64,000 bases of DNA from Chitinophaga ginsengisoli (GTDB lineage: Bacteria; Bacteroidota; Bacteroidia; Chitinophagales; Chitinophagaceae): contig NZ_PYGK01000001.1 of the NCBI RefSeq assembly GCF_003014595.1, positions 496,001 to 560,000 of the forward strand. The letters run 5' to 3'. Below, piece after piece: positions 17,572 to 25,128 of this stretch; position 1 is the stretch's first letter; every line of letters starts with the position of its first letter. Position numbers and translations under genes: made by a program. A model generated the notes under the pieces. It had not been told where the DNA came from, made no database searches, and worked only from the letters and a program-made list of their open reading frames with translations.

Positions 17572-17773
17572 GTCAGATATTTGTGGTAACATAGGTGTAT
17601 ATACTTATGCCGATCAAATTAAACATCTCATTATCAATTTGCTGTGAAGGGCCTTTGATTATCATGTGATTTTTATTTGGAAATGAATTAGCTTAATTTG
17701 ACATTTGATGGTTATGCGCAGCGATGAAACTGCGTTGCAACATTTGCCGTAGATAAATAGATACTTTTTCGCT

Positions 17774-18247
17774 TTGGACCTTAATGATTACATAGAAAGT
17801 GGCATTATCGAAAGTTATCTGCTTGGCTTAGCTTCTGATGAAGAGGCTGAGTTATTCGAGCATATGCGTAATCTGTATCCGGAGTTAAATACCGAGATAT
17901 CGGCGGCGGAATACAGGTTACAGAAGGTAATGGAAGATGGCGTAACGCCACCGGCCGTCGTATGGAACAAAATTGCTGAAAGGCTGACACCTCATGGACG
18001 GAATGGTTATTATTCGAAAGCCGGTAGGCAACAAACAGACGGACCTCAGACATATATATTACAACCACGTAACAACACGATCACTGTCAGCATATGGTGG
18101 CGTTGTACCGTCATTGCTATGATGGTGATTATCATGGCGCTTGTGGCTAGTACCCTTTACTTTTATCAGCAGTTCCGCAATATGGAAGAGCGTTTAATGC
18201 GCTTATACCCAACTCATACGGAAATGGCTCCTCCCGATGTGCATTGA
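17774..18247 (+). CDS. anti-sigma-like membrane protein, copy 2
   Basis: 157 residues from TTG 17774. Its N-terminus (MDLNDYIESGIIESYLLG) matches copy 1 at 14 of 18 positions beginning at the start codon, which supports TTG starts for both. Cytoplasmic helices to about residue 65, a variable linker, one membrane helix at about 112-132 (VIAMMVIIMALVASTLYFY) and a short periplasmic tail. It is separated from copy 1 by 200 nt, so it may have its own promoter. Probably a tandem duplicate that binds the same or a related sigma factor. Confidence 0.65.
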   Translation: MDLNDYIESGIIESYLLGLASDEEAELFEHMRNLYPELNTEISAAEYRLQKVMEDGVTPPAVVWNKIAERLTPHGRNGYYSKAGRQQTDGPQTYILQPRNNTITVSIWWRCTVIAMMVIIMALVASTLYFYQQFRNMEERLMRLYPTHTEMAPPDVH

Positions 18248-18333
18248 GCGATTTGGTACGTTTCTTGTTTTTTCCCACCTTGCGTCCGTAATGCATTGCA
18301 TTTCCGACAATTTAAACATCAAATTATTTGAAC

Positions 18334-18831
18334 ATGAAACACCTTACACTTGCAGTATTATGCCTCGTAGCATCTGTATTTGCCATATCCTGTAAATCCC
18401 AAAAAGGCGCTACCGACACAGCACAAAGCGCCAGCAAAGGTTCCATTAAAGGAAACTGGGTTGTAACAGATATTAATTTTGACGGTATTCCAAGAGGCTC
18501 TAAGGTGACTGTTTTTGACGAGGCTTCTTACAACTGCTTCAAAGGCAGCCAGTGGATCCTGCCTTCCAATAACAATGGTTCTTATACGTTGTCTTCTACT
18601 GAAGATGGTTGTTCTACCGCAACACAAGCCATCGTATGGTCTATATACAAACAGGGCGGTGTTGACATGTTCCAGTTTAAGAAAGTGGGCGGCGGTGTAA
18701 AAGCCAAGAATGTAATTGATGGCTACCGTGTAGAGATTAGTTCTCTGAGCAGTACTTCTATGGTATGGAGAGCAGCGGTAAACTTTGAAGGTAAAACTGG
18801 TTATATCGTATATACCCTGCAACGTAGCTAA
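18334..18831 (+). CDS. lipocalin-like lipoprotein
   Basis: About 165 residues from ATG 18334. Signal peptide with lipobox VFAISC, then a compact beta-rich domain that opens GSIKGNWVVTDINFDGIPRG and closes MVWRAAVNFEGKTGYIVYTLQRS, typical of Bacteroidota lipocalin-like lipoproteins. Ligand unknown. Highly biased, smooth codon use suggests good expression. It follows the anti-sigma copies but is separated by an 86-nt gap, so co-transcription is uncertain. Confidence 0.75.
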   Translation: MKHLTLAVLCLVASVFAISCKSQKGATDTAQSASKGSIKGNWVVTDINFDGIPRGSKVTVFDEASYNCFKGSQWILPSNNNGSYTLSSTEDGCSTATQAIVWSIYKQGGVDMFQFKKVGGGVKAKNVIDGYRVEISSLSSTSMVWRAAVNFEGKTGYIVYTLQRS

Positions 18832-18863
18832 GCGATACAAGGCTATACGTTATTATAGCACAG

Positions 18864-18915
18864 CGCTTAACATTTACATGGTGTATGCCTTGTGAAATGT
18901 TAAGCGTTTTTGTTT
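18864..18915 (+). terminator. terminator after the lipocalin-like gene
   Basis: CGCTTAACATTT (18864-18875) and AAATGTTAAGCG (18895-18906) pair perfectly, followed by a T-rich run; the right arm overlaps the stop codon of the convergent LysR gene. Confidence 0.8.
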
Positions 18916-19832
18916 TCAGGATCTATGGTTTGTACCCCGGCATGTTGCCGCGCAAAGCGCATGAATAACTGGGCCAGTTTATCCTGCTGCCCCTGTAAAT
19001 AGATGAAGTGGAACTTCCTTACCAGTTTGAAGTTCTTTACCGGCAGGATCTTAAATTCACCTGCTTCCAGTTCCCGTTTCACTGCATGCAGAGAAAGGAA
19101 TGCCGCACAAGGTGCGTAATGCAGGTATGATTTTATGCTCTCCGTACTGCCCATGTACATCGCTATCTGCAGGTCCGTGAGCTTCAGTTTAAGCCTCTTC
19201 AGTTCATCGGTGATCACTTCCAGTGTGCCGGAACCCTGTTCGCGCATCAGTAGGGGAATGGACTTGAGCTCCGTAGCTGTCAGCGGTGTATCGTCATTAC
19301 CCTCACCATAGTTATATTTCACATTCCCGATGAGGGCTATTTCGTCTTTTGCAAACTCCACATATTTCAGCACGGGATTTTTTGAACGGCCTTCTATCAA
19401 CCCCAGTTGGATCGTTTTGTCGAAGAGTGCCTGTTCCACCTGTTCTGTATTACCGGAAATTAGGGAGGCCGTTATCTCAGGATAACGCTGGTTGAACTGC
19501 GCCAGCAGAGGCGGAATGAAATACTGTGCAATGGTCGTACTGGCACCGAGGGATAGCAGGCCACCCTGTTCATGCTTTAGCTGGTTGATCTCGTACTCGA
19601 GGTTACGGTAGCTGGTAAAGATATCATCTGCATGTTTGAGCATCACCTGGCCGGCACGGGTGATCTTGATCTTATTACCAATACGTTCAAACAGCGCCAT
19701 GCCCAATTGCTGTTCCAATTCGTGAATATGTTTCGTCACGGCTGGTTGTGAGATGAACAATTCTTCAGCAGCCTTTGTGAAGCTGAGGCGCCTGGCTACT
19801 GTGTAGAATACTTTTAACCTGAAGTCCAACAT
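18900..19832 (-). CDS. LysR family transcriptional regulator
   Basis: 310 residues, full length. N-terminal winged HTH (LKVFYTVARRLSFTKAAEELFISQPAVTKHIHELEQQLG, about residues 6-45), then a periplasmic-binding-like effector domain (LSLGASTTIAQYFIPPLL...). The effector pocket looks like that of CysB/YwfK-type regulators, but no target is adjacent: neighbours are a convergent lipoprotein and an upstream repeat-rich protein. TACATTTA at 19837-19844 is a weak -7 candidate. Confidence 0.93.
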   Translation of the reverse strand: MLDFRLKVFYTVARRLSFTKAAEELFISQPAVTKHIHELEQQLGMALFERIGNKIKITRAGQVMLKHADDIFTSYRNLEYEINQLKHEQGGLLSLGASTTIAQYFIPPLLAQFNQRYPEITASLISGNTEQVEQALFDKTIQLGLIEGRSKNPVLKYVEFAKDEIALIGNVKYNYGEGNDDTPLTATELKSIPLLMREQGSGTLEVITDELKRLKLKLTDLQIAMYMGSTESIKSYLHYAPCAAFLSLHAVKRELEAGEFKILPVKNFKLVRKFHFIYLQGQQDKLAQLFMRFARQHAGVQTIDPENKNA

Positions 19833-19849
19833 TAGTTAAATGTACGAAG

Positions 19850-19888
19850 AAAAAAAGCGGTTATCCTACCGGGGCAGGATAACCGCTT
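19850..19888 (-). terminator. terminator of the repeat-rich secreted protein gene
   Basis: AAGCGGTTATCCT (19855-19867) and its exact complement (19876-19888) form a 13-bp stem followed by T7 on the minus strand. Confidence 0.88.
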
Positions 19889-19906
19889 ATGAAAAATGTG
19901 ATGTGA

Positions 19907-20293
19907 TTAAGCTTTTTTCTCTTCAGCTTTTTTTTCTTTATTTTCCTTGAAGCGCTTGTCAGGAGTACCGTCTGCCTTTTTAGGACCTTCTGGTTTTCCA
20001 TCCTTGTTTTCTTTGAAACGCTTATCAGGGGTACCATCTTTCTTCAATGGACCCTGTGCTTTGGTTTCCTTGTTCTCTTTGTTTTCTTTAAAACGTTTGT
20101 CAGGAGTACCGTCTTTCTTTACTGGTTTGCCGGAAGCGCTGTCCAGTGCCGGACGGCTAGCTTTCTGACCTGGTTTTTCCGCTCTGTGTTCAGCTTTTGC
20201 TGGTTTCTGCTGAGTGGCCGGCGTCTGCGCCATAGTAACAGAAGCACCCATGAAAAGTGCTAACACCGCTGTTAAAATCTTTTTCATTTTCAT
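19907..20293 (-). CDS. secreted Lys-rich repeat protein
   Basis: 128 residues. Signal peptide (MKKILTAVLALFMGASVTMAQ) and then an almost fully charged, disordered mature part. The unit KKDGTPDKRFKENK occurs three times (the third as KKADGTPDKRFKENK) separated by short Lys/Glu/Gly linkers. The repeats are also clear at the DNA level. No enzymatic domain. Very basic and extracytoplasmic, so it may bind polyanions, but the function is unknown. The start may be ATG 20293 or 20287. Confidence 0.7.
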   Translation of the reverse strand: MKMKKILTAVLALFMGASVTMAQTPATQQKPAKAEHRAEKPGQKASRPALDSASGKPVKKDGTPDKRFKENKENKETKAQGPLKKDGTPDKRFKENKDGKPEGPKKADGTPDKRFKENKEKKAEEKKA

Positions 20294-20431
20294 TGTTGGA
20301 TTAGAGTGAAAAATTAGGCATTTTTTTAATAGATAGGTGTGGTGACCTATAATATTTATTCGGATGTTTTAACGTAGTGATTTGCAGTTTCTTGAAACGT
20401 AGTTTCCGCAAGAGATTGCGTATTGATACGC

Positions 20432-20463
20432 TTGACAAAGGGCTTGTCATGAGCGTACCTTTG
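20432..20463 (+). promoter_or_regulatory. promoter of a candidate small RNA
   Basis: TTGAC at 20432 and TACCTTTG at 20456-20463, spacer 21 nt: a good -33/-7 pair with no recognisable gene behind it. Confidence 0.7.
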
Positions 20464-20468
20464 TATCA

Positions 20469-20662
20469 CCTGACAAAGTATAACAGTTAACCCCAAAATG
20501 TTTGATAACCCCTTAACTTATTGTAAATGGTTAAGGAGTGTGAATGTTGATGAAGCGCACAATTCGATTGTCTGACGAACATATAGTGACCCCCTTTATT
20601 GATTTATGAATCATCCTGTTAACCTTGATCAAAAAGGTCCCGCAACTGCGGGACCTTTTTCA
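20469..20662 (+). ncRNA. candidate small RNA of about 190 nt
   Basis: Bounded by a consensus promoter and a perfect terminator on the same strand. The inside holds one clear hairpin (CCTTAAC/GTTAAGG around 20512-20537) and no known gene. Two overlapping mini-ORFs exist (25 codons from an ATG near 20499; 21 codons from an ATG near 20545), so a small-protein mRNA is the alternative. It does not resemble tmRNA, RNase P or SRP RNA. Confidence 0.45.
20631..20660 (+). terminator. terminator of the candidate small RNA
   Basis: AAAAAGGTCCCGC, 4 nt, GCGGGACCTTTTT: a perfect stem. Confidence 0.92.
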
Positions 20663-20691
20663 ATTAATATGGTTTCGGGGCGATTACCGCG

Positions 20692-20791
20692 TTATTCCCC
20701 GGGGAATCACCCATCATTCCCGGGGTTGTCACCTACGTTGTCCAGGGGTTATCACCCCTGGCTACAAACAAGGAGACTCCTACAGAGTCTA
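20692..20791 (-). repeat. REP-like palindromic element, copy A
   Basis: Minus-strand order: hairpin AGACTC-tgtag-GAGTCT (20774-20790), the core TTGTTTGTAGCC, then hairpin CCAGGGGT/ACCCCTGG (20742-20761), followed by more CCCGGGG palindromes. The same order of small hairpin, TTTGTAGCC core and GC-rich hairpin recurs at 44250-44373. Confidence 0.7.
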
Positions 20792-20852
20792 TTGGTGTTT
20801 TGCTTCCCGGTTTATTGCTGGATCAGGGGGGATCGGTCCGCGTTACAAACCT

Positions 20853-22796
20853 TTAATTCGCTGTGTCAACCCACATGCCGTTTTCCTTAATGAGGGAGAT
20901 CAGTTCGTCAACAGCCACCTCACTGTTCAATCCCCGTTTCACGACCTCTTTTCCTCTGTAAAGGGTGATCTTTCCTACGCCGCTGCCTACATATCCGAAG
21001 TCAGCATCCGCCATTTCCCCGGGACCATTTACGATACAACCCATAATAGCGATCTTAACGCCTTTCAGGTGGTTGGTCACTGCCCGGATCCTCGCAGTGG
21101 TCTCCTGGAGGTCAAATAAGGTACGTCCGCAGGAGGGACATGAGATATATTCTGTTTTGGAAATACGCGTCCTGGTAGCCTGTAAAATGCCAAAGGCGAT
21201 GTTATTGAGTAGTGCATGACCCGGAGCATTCGCACCGGTCGCTTCGCTGATCAGCCACATACCGTCTCCAAATCCATCCAGCAGGAGGGCGCCGGTTTCG
21301 GTAGCATAATGTATCAGGTGCTCGTCGGCAGTATTGTCTTCTGCGAAGCATTTCAATATTACAGGTTGCTGTATCTGCCGTTCCAGCAGGGTGATCATCG
21401 TACGTCTTACCTCCGGCATGGCATGCTCATTGGAAGAGTGGAGGCAGAGTACAAGGGTATGGTCTTTCGCCATCTGCTGCAGCAGATTTTCCGGCAAGGC
21501 TACCCCGGTATTATGATCGATGAAGTTGATAATGGAAGAACGCTCTTTGGACTGCAGGTATTCTTCCGCAGTAAAGAGCGGCATATATTTCTCCTTGTCT
21601 GTAGCCCCGTACCAGATGTCATGTGGTACAATCACTTTCAAAGTGCCTGGCAGTGAGAAAGACAGCAGTTCACGGGAGAACAGGTAATCGGCCGCAGCAT
21701 CAGCAATATTCCATTTGTCGGTATTGGCATCATATTGATAACCGGCTGCCTGCAGATGTCCCGGGGTAATACCGGTGGTGGTACTGAAATCAGCCACAAC
21801 AACAGGCACCTGTTTACTACCTATGTTATTTACAGCAACGCTTTCGCGGCGTTTATAGTCAAAAGGAGAATAAGGCAGCTGTTCTACGGCAGGAATAGGT
21901 GTATGCTCCTGGCGGCTTGTGTAACGTTTCACAAGGTCGCGGCATACGGGCAGTTCAAATTCCGGATCTTCCGTCAAAGACACGCGGATAGTATCGCCAA
22001 TGCCATCTTCCAGCAGGGTTCCGATACCAACGGCAGACTTGATACGGCCATCTTCTCCGTCACCAGCTTCGGTTACACCCAGGTGCAGCGGATAGCAGTG
22101 ACCCAGTTGTTCCTGCATGGTATGGATAAGAAGGCGATAAGCCTGTACCATTACCTGGGGATTACTGGATTTCATACTGAGCACGATATTCCTGTAGTGC
22201 AGGTCTTCCGCAATGCGGAGAAATTCCATCGCACTTTCCACCATGCCCATGGGAGTATCCCCATATCGGCTCATGATGCGGTCGCTCAGGGAGCCATGGT
22301 TAGTACCGATACGCATCGCAGTGCCGTGTTCCTGGCATATTTTCACCAGAGGCGTGAACTGTTTACGGATACGGTCTATCTCTTCCTGGTATTCGCTGTC
22401 TGTATAAGTGAGTGTCTCAAACTTCTTTTTATCAACGTAGTTACCTGGATTGATACGCACTTTTTCAACAATACGGGCAGCTATCTCGGCAGCGTTCGGT
22501 GTGAAGTGTATATCTGCCACAAGGGGGGTAGTGTATCCCCTTTTGCGCAGTTCATTGCGGATGGGCAACAAATTTTCTGCTTCTTTCTTGCTGGGGGCGG
22601 TAATACGCACCAGTTCTGCACCGGCCTCTATACAACGGATAGCCTGTTCCACAGTGCCTTTAGTATCCATTGTATCCGTAGTGGTCATGGTCTGGATACG
22701 TACGGGATGATTATTACCGATCAGCAGATCTCCAACCTTTACCTCTAAAGTGGCCAGTCGCTTATATTCCGTTAGTGAATTACAATATAGCTGCAT
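20853..22796 (-). CDS. ispG: (E)-4-hydroxy-3-methylbut-2-enyl-diphosphate synthase, long form
   Basis: Fe-S enzyme of the MEP isoprenoid pathway converting MEcPP to HMBPP. About 647 residues, the long three-domain form seen in Bacteroidota, Chlamydia and plants (about 370 in E. coli), with an extra domain between the TIM barrel (VRIQTMTTTDTMDTKGTVEQA) and the reductase-like C-terminus. Cluster ligands are visible in SCPSCGRTLFDL and in IMGCIVNGPGEMADADFGYVG. ATG 22796 is chosen because the -7 element at 22818-22825 covers the earlier ATG. Confidence 0.96.
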   Translation of the reverse strand: MQLYCNSLTEYKRLATLEVKVGDLLIGNNHPVRIQTMTTTDTMDTKGTVEQAIRCIEAGAELVRITAPSKKEAENLLPIRNELRKRGYTTPLVADIHFTPNAAEIAARIVEKVRINPGNYVDKKKFETLTYTDSEYQEEIDRIRKQFTPLVKICQEHGTAMRIGTNHGSLSDRIMSRYGDTPMGMVESAMEFLRIAEDLHYRNIVLSMKSSNPQVMVQAYRLLIHTMQEQLGHCYPLHLGVTEAGDGEDGRIKSAVGIGTLLEDGIGDTIRVSLTEDPEFELPVCRDLVKRYTSRQEHTPIPAVEQLPYSPFDYKRRESVAVNNIGSKQVPVVVADFSTTTGITPGHLQAAGYQYDANTDKWNIADAAADYLFSRELLSFSLPGTLKVIVPHDIWYGATDKEKYMPLFTAEEYLQSKERSSIINFIDHNTGVALPENLLQQMAKDHTLVLCLHSSNEHAMPEVRRTMITLLERQIQQPVILKCFAEDNTADEHLIHYATETGALLLDGFGDGMWLISEATGANAPGHALLNNIAFGILQATRTRISKTEYISCPSCGRTLFDLQETTARIRAVTNHLKGVKIAIMGCIVNGPGEMADADFGYVGSGVGKITLYRGKEVVKRGLNSEVAVDELISLIKENGMWVDTAN

Positions 22797-22817
22797 AAAA
22801 GAAATCCAAATATCCAG

Positions 22818-22825
22818 CAAAGGTA
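22818..22825 (-). promoter_or_regulatory. -7 promoter element of ispG
   Basis: Minus-strand TACCTTTG, 22 nt before the chosen ATG, with a TTG about 23 nt further upstream. Confidence 0.65.
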
Positions 22826-22871
22826 ATGAATAGAAATCTCGAATGGATCAATTGCGCAGCGCCATCCCCGA

Positions 22872-23663
22872 TCACCAGTCTTTATCAACAGGCACTACCT
22901 GTCCTTTAGCCTTCTTCATTTTATCCTGCAGCTTGTTCTCTTCCTGACCTAATGCCTGGAGTAAACGCTCTGCTTCCTGTTTGTTCAATTTGCTTGGCTG
23001 TGGTTCAGGTTTCTCGTCCTGCTGTTCTTTATTCTTGTTCTTGTCCTTATTCTGGTTATCCTTATTCTCGTCTTGTTTGTTCTTGTTCTGCTGATCCTTG
23101 TTTTGCTGATCTTTATTCTGTTGATCTTTATTCTGCTGGTCCTTGTTCTTTTGATCCTTATTCTGCTGATTCTTATCCTTATCTTTTTTGTCCTTGTTGT
23201 CTCCACCGCCACCTTGCTGTTTTTTCAGCATAGCCTGCGCATAAGCCAGGTTATAGCGGGCTTGTTCGTCTGTAGGATTCTGTTTCAGCGCTTCTTTATA
23301 TGCCTTGATACTCTCTTCCCATTTCTTTCCTTCCATGTAGGTATTACCAATATTATAGCTGGCGTCGCCCTTGCCTTCACGGGTAGGTGCTATCTTAAAG
23401 CTGTTGGCGTACTGGGTGCGGGCATCATCATAACGTTTCTGCTCGTACAGGGAGTTCCCCAGGTTATAGCGGCCTTCTACAGACTGCTTGTTTACCTCCA
23501 GCGCCTTCTTATAGTTGGCTTCAGCGTCGGTATACTGTTTATTCTTGTACAGATCATTTCCTTTGCGGATATATTTATTTCCGGTCTGGGCGAAAGCGCT
23601 CTGGCACAGGCAGATCAAAAGGCCGGCCAGCAAGGTCTGATATGTGAATGTTAGTTTCGTCAT
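22872..23663 (-). CDS. batC: TPR protein, BatC-like
   Basis: 263 residues. Signal peptide, then about three TPR units (residues ~28-150; YNLGNSLYEQKRYDDARTQYANSFK and relatives). A long Lys/Asn/Gln/Asp region at about 155-225 is built on NKDQQ/NKDQK repeats that are near-identical at DNA level, then a short conserved C-terminus ending VPVDKDW. This is the BatC/BatE layout of the Bacteroides aerotolerance operon, thought to assemble with the vWA proteins in the envelope. The start overlaps the upstream vWA gene by 4 nt, a sign of coupled translation. Confidence 0.85.
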   Translation of the reverse strand: MTKLTFTYQTLLAGLLICLCQSAFAQTGNKYIRKGNDLYKNKQYTDAEANYKKALEVNKQSVEGRYNLGNSLYEQKRYDDARTQYANSFKIAPTREGKGDASYNIGNTYMEGKKWEESIKAYKEALKQNPTDEQARYNLAYAQAMLKKQQGGGGDNKDKKDKDKNQQNKDQKNKDQQNKDQQNKDQQNKDQQNKNKQDENKDNQNKDKNKNKEQQDEKPEPQPSKLNKQEAERLLQALGQEENKLQDKMKKAKGQVVPVDKDW

Positions 23664-24697
23664 GGTTTTTCTGTAGCGGTAACAACAACATTTGGGCGTG
23701 CACGGCGCCTGATTTCAGGTATAAAGAACTCGGCCACGAGCAATAACACACTGATAGCCAGGAAATACTGGTAGTAGCTGTTATAGTCAGTGAAGATGTT
23801 TTCTCCGAATTCTTTCTGCTCCATGCTATCTATCTTCTGGACCAGGGAATTCACGACCTCTTCGGTATTGTTGTCGAGGTGTTCGTAGATACCCTTTCCT
23901 GCGGCGGCGATGGACTTCAGTTCCTCTTCATTCAGTTTGGAAATAACGGTATTGCCTTCCTTGTCTTTTTTGTAGGTGCCAGTTTCAGGATCCGGTAAGG
24001 GAGAACCTGTAGGAGAACCTATACCGATGGTATTAATCACAACGCCGTTGTCGAAAGCTGCATTGGCTTTTGAGATAGCGGCTTCGTCATGGTCTTCTCC
24101 GTCGGAGATGATAATGAGGGCTTTATGTTTTCTCTCTTTCTTATTAAAAGCATCATCGCTGACCTGGATGGCCTGTCCAATGGCGGTACCCTGTGTAGGA
24201 ATCATTTCTGGTCCTACGGTAGACAGGTACATTTTGGCGGCAGAGTAGTCTATGGTCAGTGGCATCTGGAGGTAGGCGTTGCCGGCAAATACAACCAGAC
24301 CTATGCGATCATTATCCAGTTTGTCGGCCAGTTTGGAGATGAGTTGTTTCGCCCTGGTCAGGCGGTCAGGTTTCACGTCGCCCGCCAGCATACTTTTACT
24401 GACGTCAAGGGCAATCACCACATCTACTCCTTTCCGGGTGATCTTTTCCATCCGGCTGCCTTTCTGAATGTTGGCCAGACCAATCACGCCGAAAAGGAAG
24501 GCAAGGAAGATCAGCAGGAAACGGAAAGTGAAGCGCCTGCGGGAATAGCCCGTAAATAATTTCTCTACAAGTACAGGGTCACCCAGTTTACGAACGGAAC
24601 GTCTTTTCCACCAGGATATGCTGAGGAATGCCAGTTGCAGTACCAGTAACAGGACCAGTGCCCATAAGTATTCACTATGCTGAAAACGTAACATCAT
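23660..24697 (-). CDS. batB: vWA domain membrane protein, BatB-like
   Basis: 345 residues from ATG 24697 (MLRF at 24694 is equally possible). Two N-terminal membrane helices with the BatB mark FQHSEYLW, a vWA domain with MIDAS motif DVSKSML (DxSxS) at about residues 90-96, a downstream TQGTAIG and ISDGEDHDEA, and a C-terminal membrane helix (FLAISVLLLVAEFFI). It belongs to the MoxR-Bat aerotolerance system, but moxR, batA and batD are not adjacent, so this is a partial Bat locus. Confidence 0.88.
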   Translation of the reverse strand: MMLRFQHSEYLWALVLLLVLQLAFLSISWWKRRSVRKLGDPVLVEKLFTGYSRRRFTFRFLLIFLAFLFGVIGLANIQKGSRMEKITRKGVDVVIALDVSKSMLAGDVKPDRLTRAKQLISKLADKLDNDRIGLVVFAGNAYLQMPLTIDYSAAKMYLSTVGPEMIPTQGTAIGQAIQVSDDAFNKKERKHKALIIISDGEDHDEAAISKANAAFDNGVVINTIGIGSPTGSPLPDPETGTYKKDKEGNTVISKLNEEELKSIAAAGKGIYEHLDNNTEEVVNSLVQKIDSMEQKEFGENIFTDYNSYYQYFLAISVLLLVAEFFIPEIRRRARPNVVVTATEKP

Positions 24698-25065
24698 CCA
24701 ATAAAGATTTCTTCTGCCGGTCATGAGGGAGACCGGACACAGGGATCAAATATAATTTTTTTAGTACGTTTTACCTCATATGCAGGTGTTGATTTAGGAG
24801 TTTTTTAACGCTATCAGGGTAGGGAGCGATGGTAGACAAGCAGTTACCGGAAAGGAGGACGGTCAAAGCAGTCGGAAAAACAGGAAGCGGTGAGGAAAGC
24901 GGCTATACTGATGGATGGGGGATCTGATACCAGATACCTTATTCTGTGAGATTCCCACTGATAAAGGATTGAGCATTAGTTGGTTGACGGTGGCAAATAT
25001 GTGAGTAGTGGCGTTTTTCTTATCCCTGGCCAATTGTTGACCGTGGCAACTACAATAAAAGGCAT
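24698..25065. other. intergenic stretch, no convincing gene
   Basis: 368 nt between batB and the beta-lactamase terminator. GGTTGACGGTGGCAA and a similar GTTGACCGTGGCAAC lie about 60 nt apart, a short direct repeat. Otherwise I see nothing of note. Confidence 0.4.
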
Positions 25066-25110
25066 AAAAAAGCCATAGTTCCGCAGGTATTTGACCTGTT
25101 CAACTATGGC
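25066..25110 (-). terminator. terminator of the class D beta-lactamase gene
   Basis: Minus-strand CCATAGTT...AACTATGG stem with an inner CAGGT/ACCTG stem, followed by six T. Confidence 0.88.
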
Positions 25111-25128
25111 CTTGAATAGCGTAGTTAT

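Noticed and set aside
22985..23212. Arg/Thr/Ile-rich 75-codon frame inside batC
   Set aside because: It is a shifted reading of the Asn/Lys/Gln repeat of BatC, which explains its periodic composition.
24820..24925. 32-codon ORF containing KTGSGEESGYTDGW near the beta-lactamase gene
   Set aside because: It recalls the KTG motif of serine beta-lactamases, but it is very short, on the opposite strand, and no neighbouring frame continues the fold.
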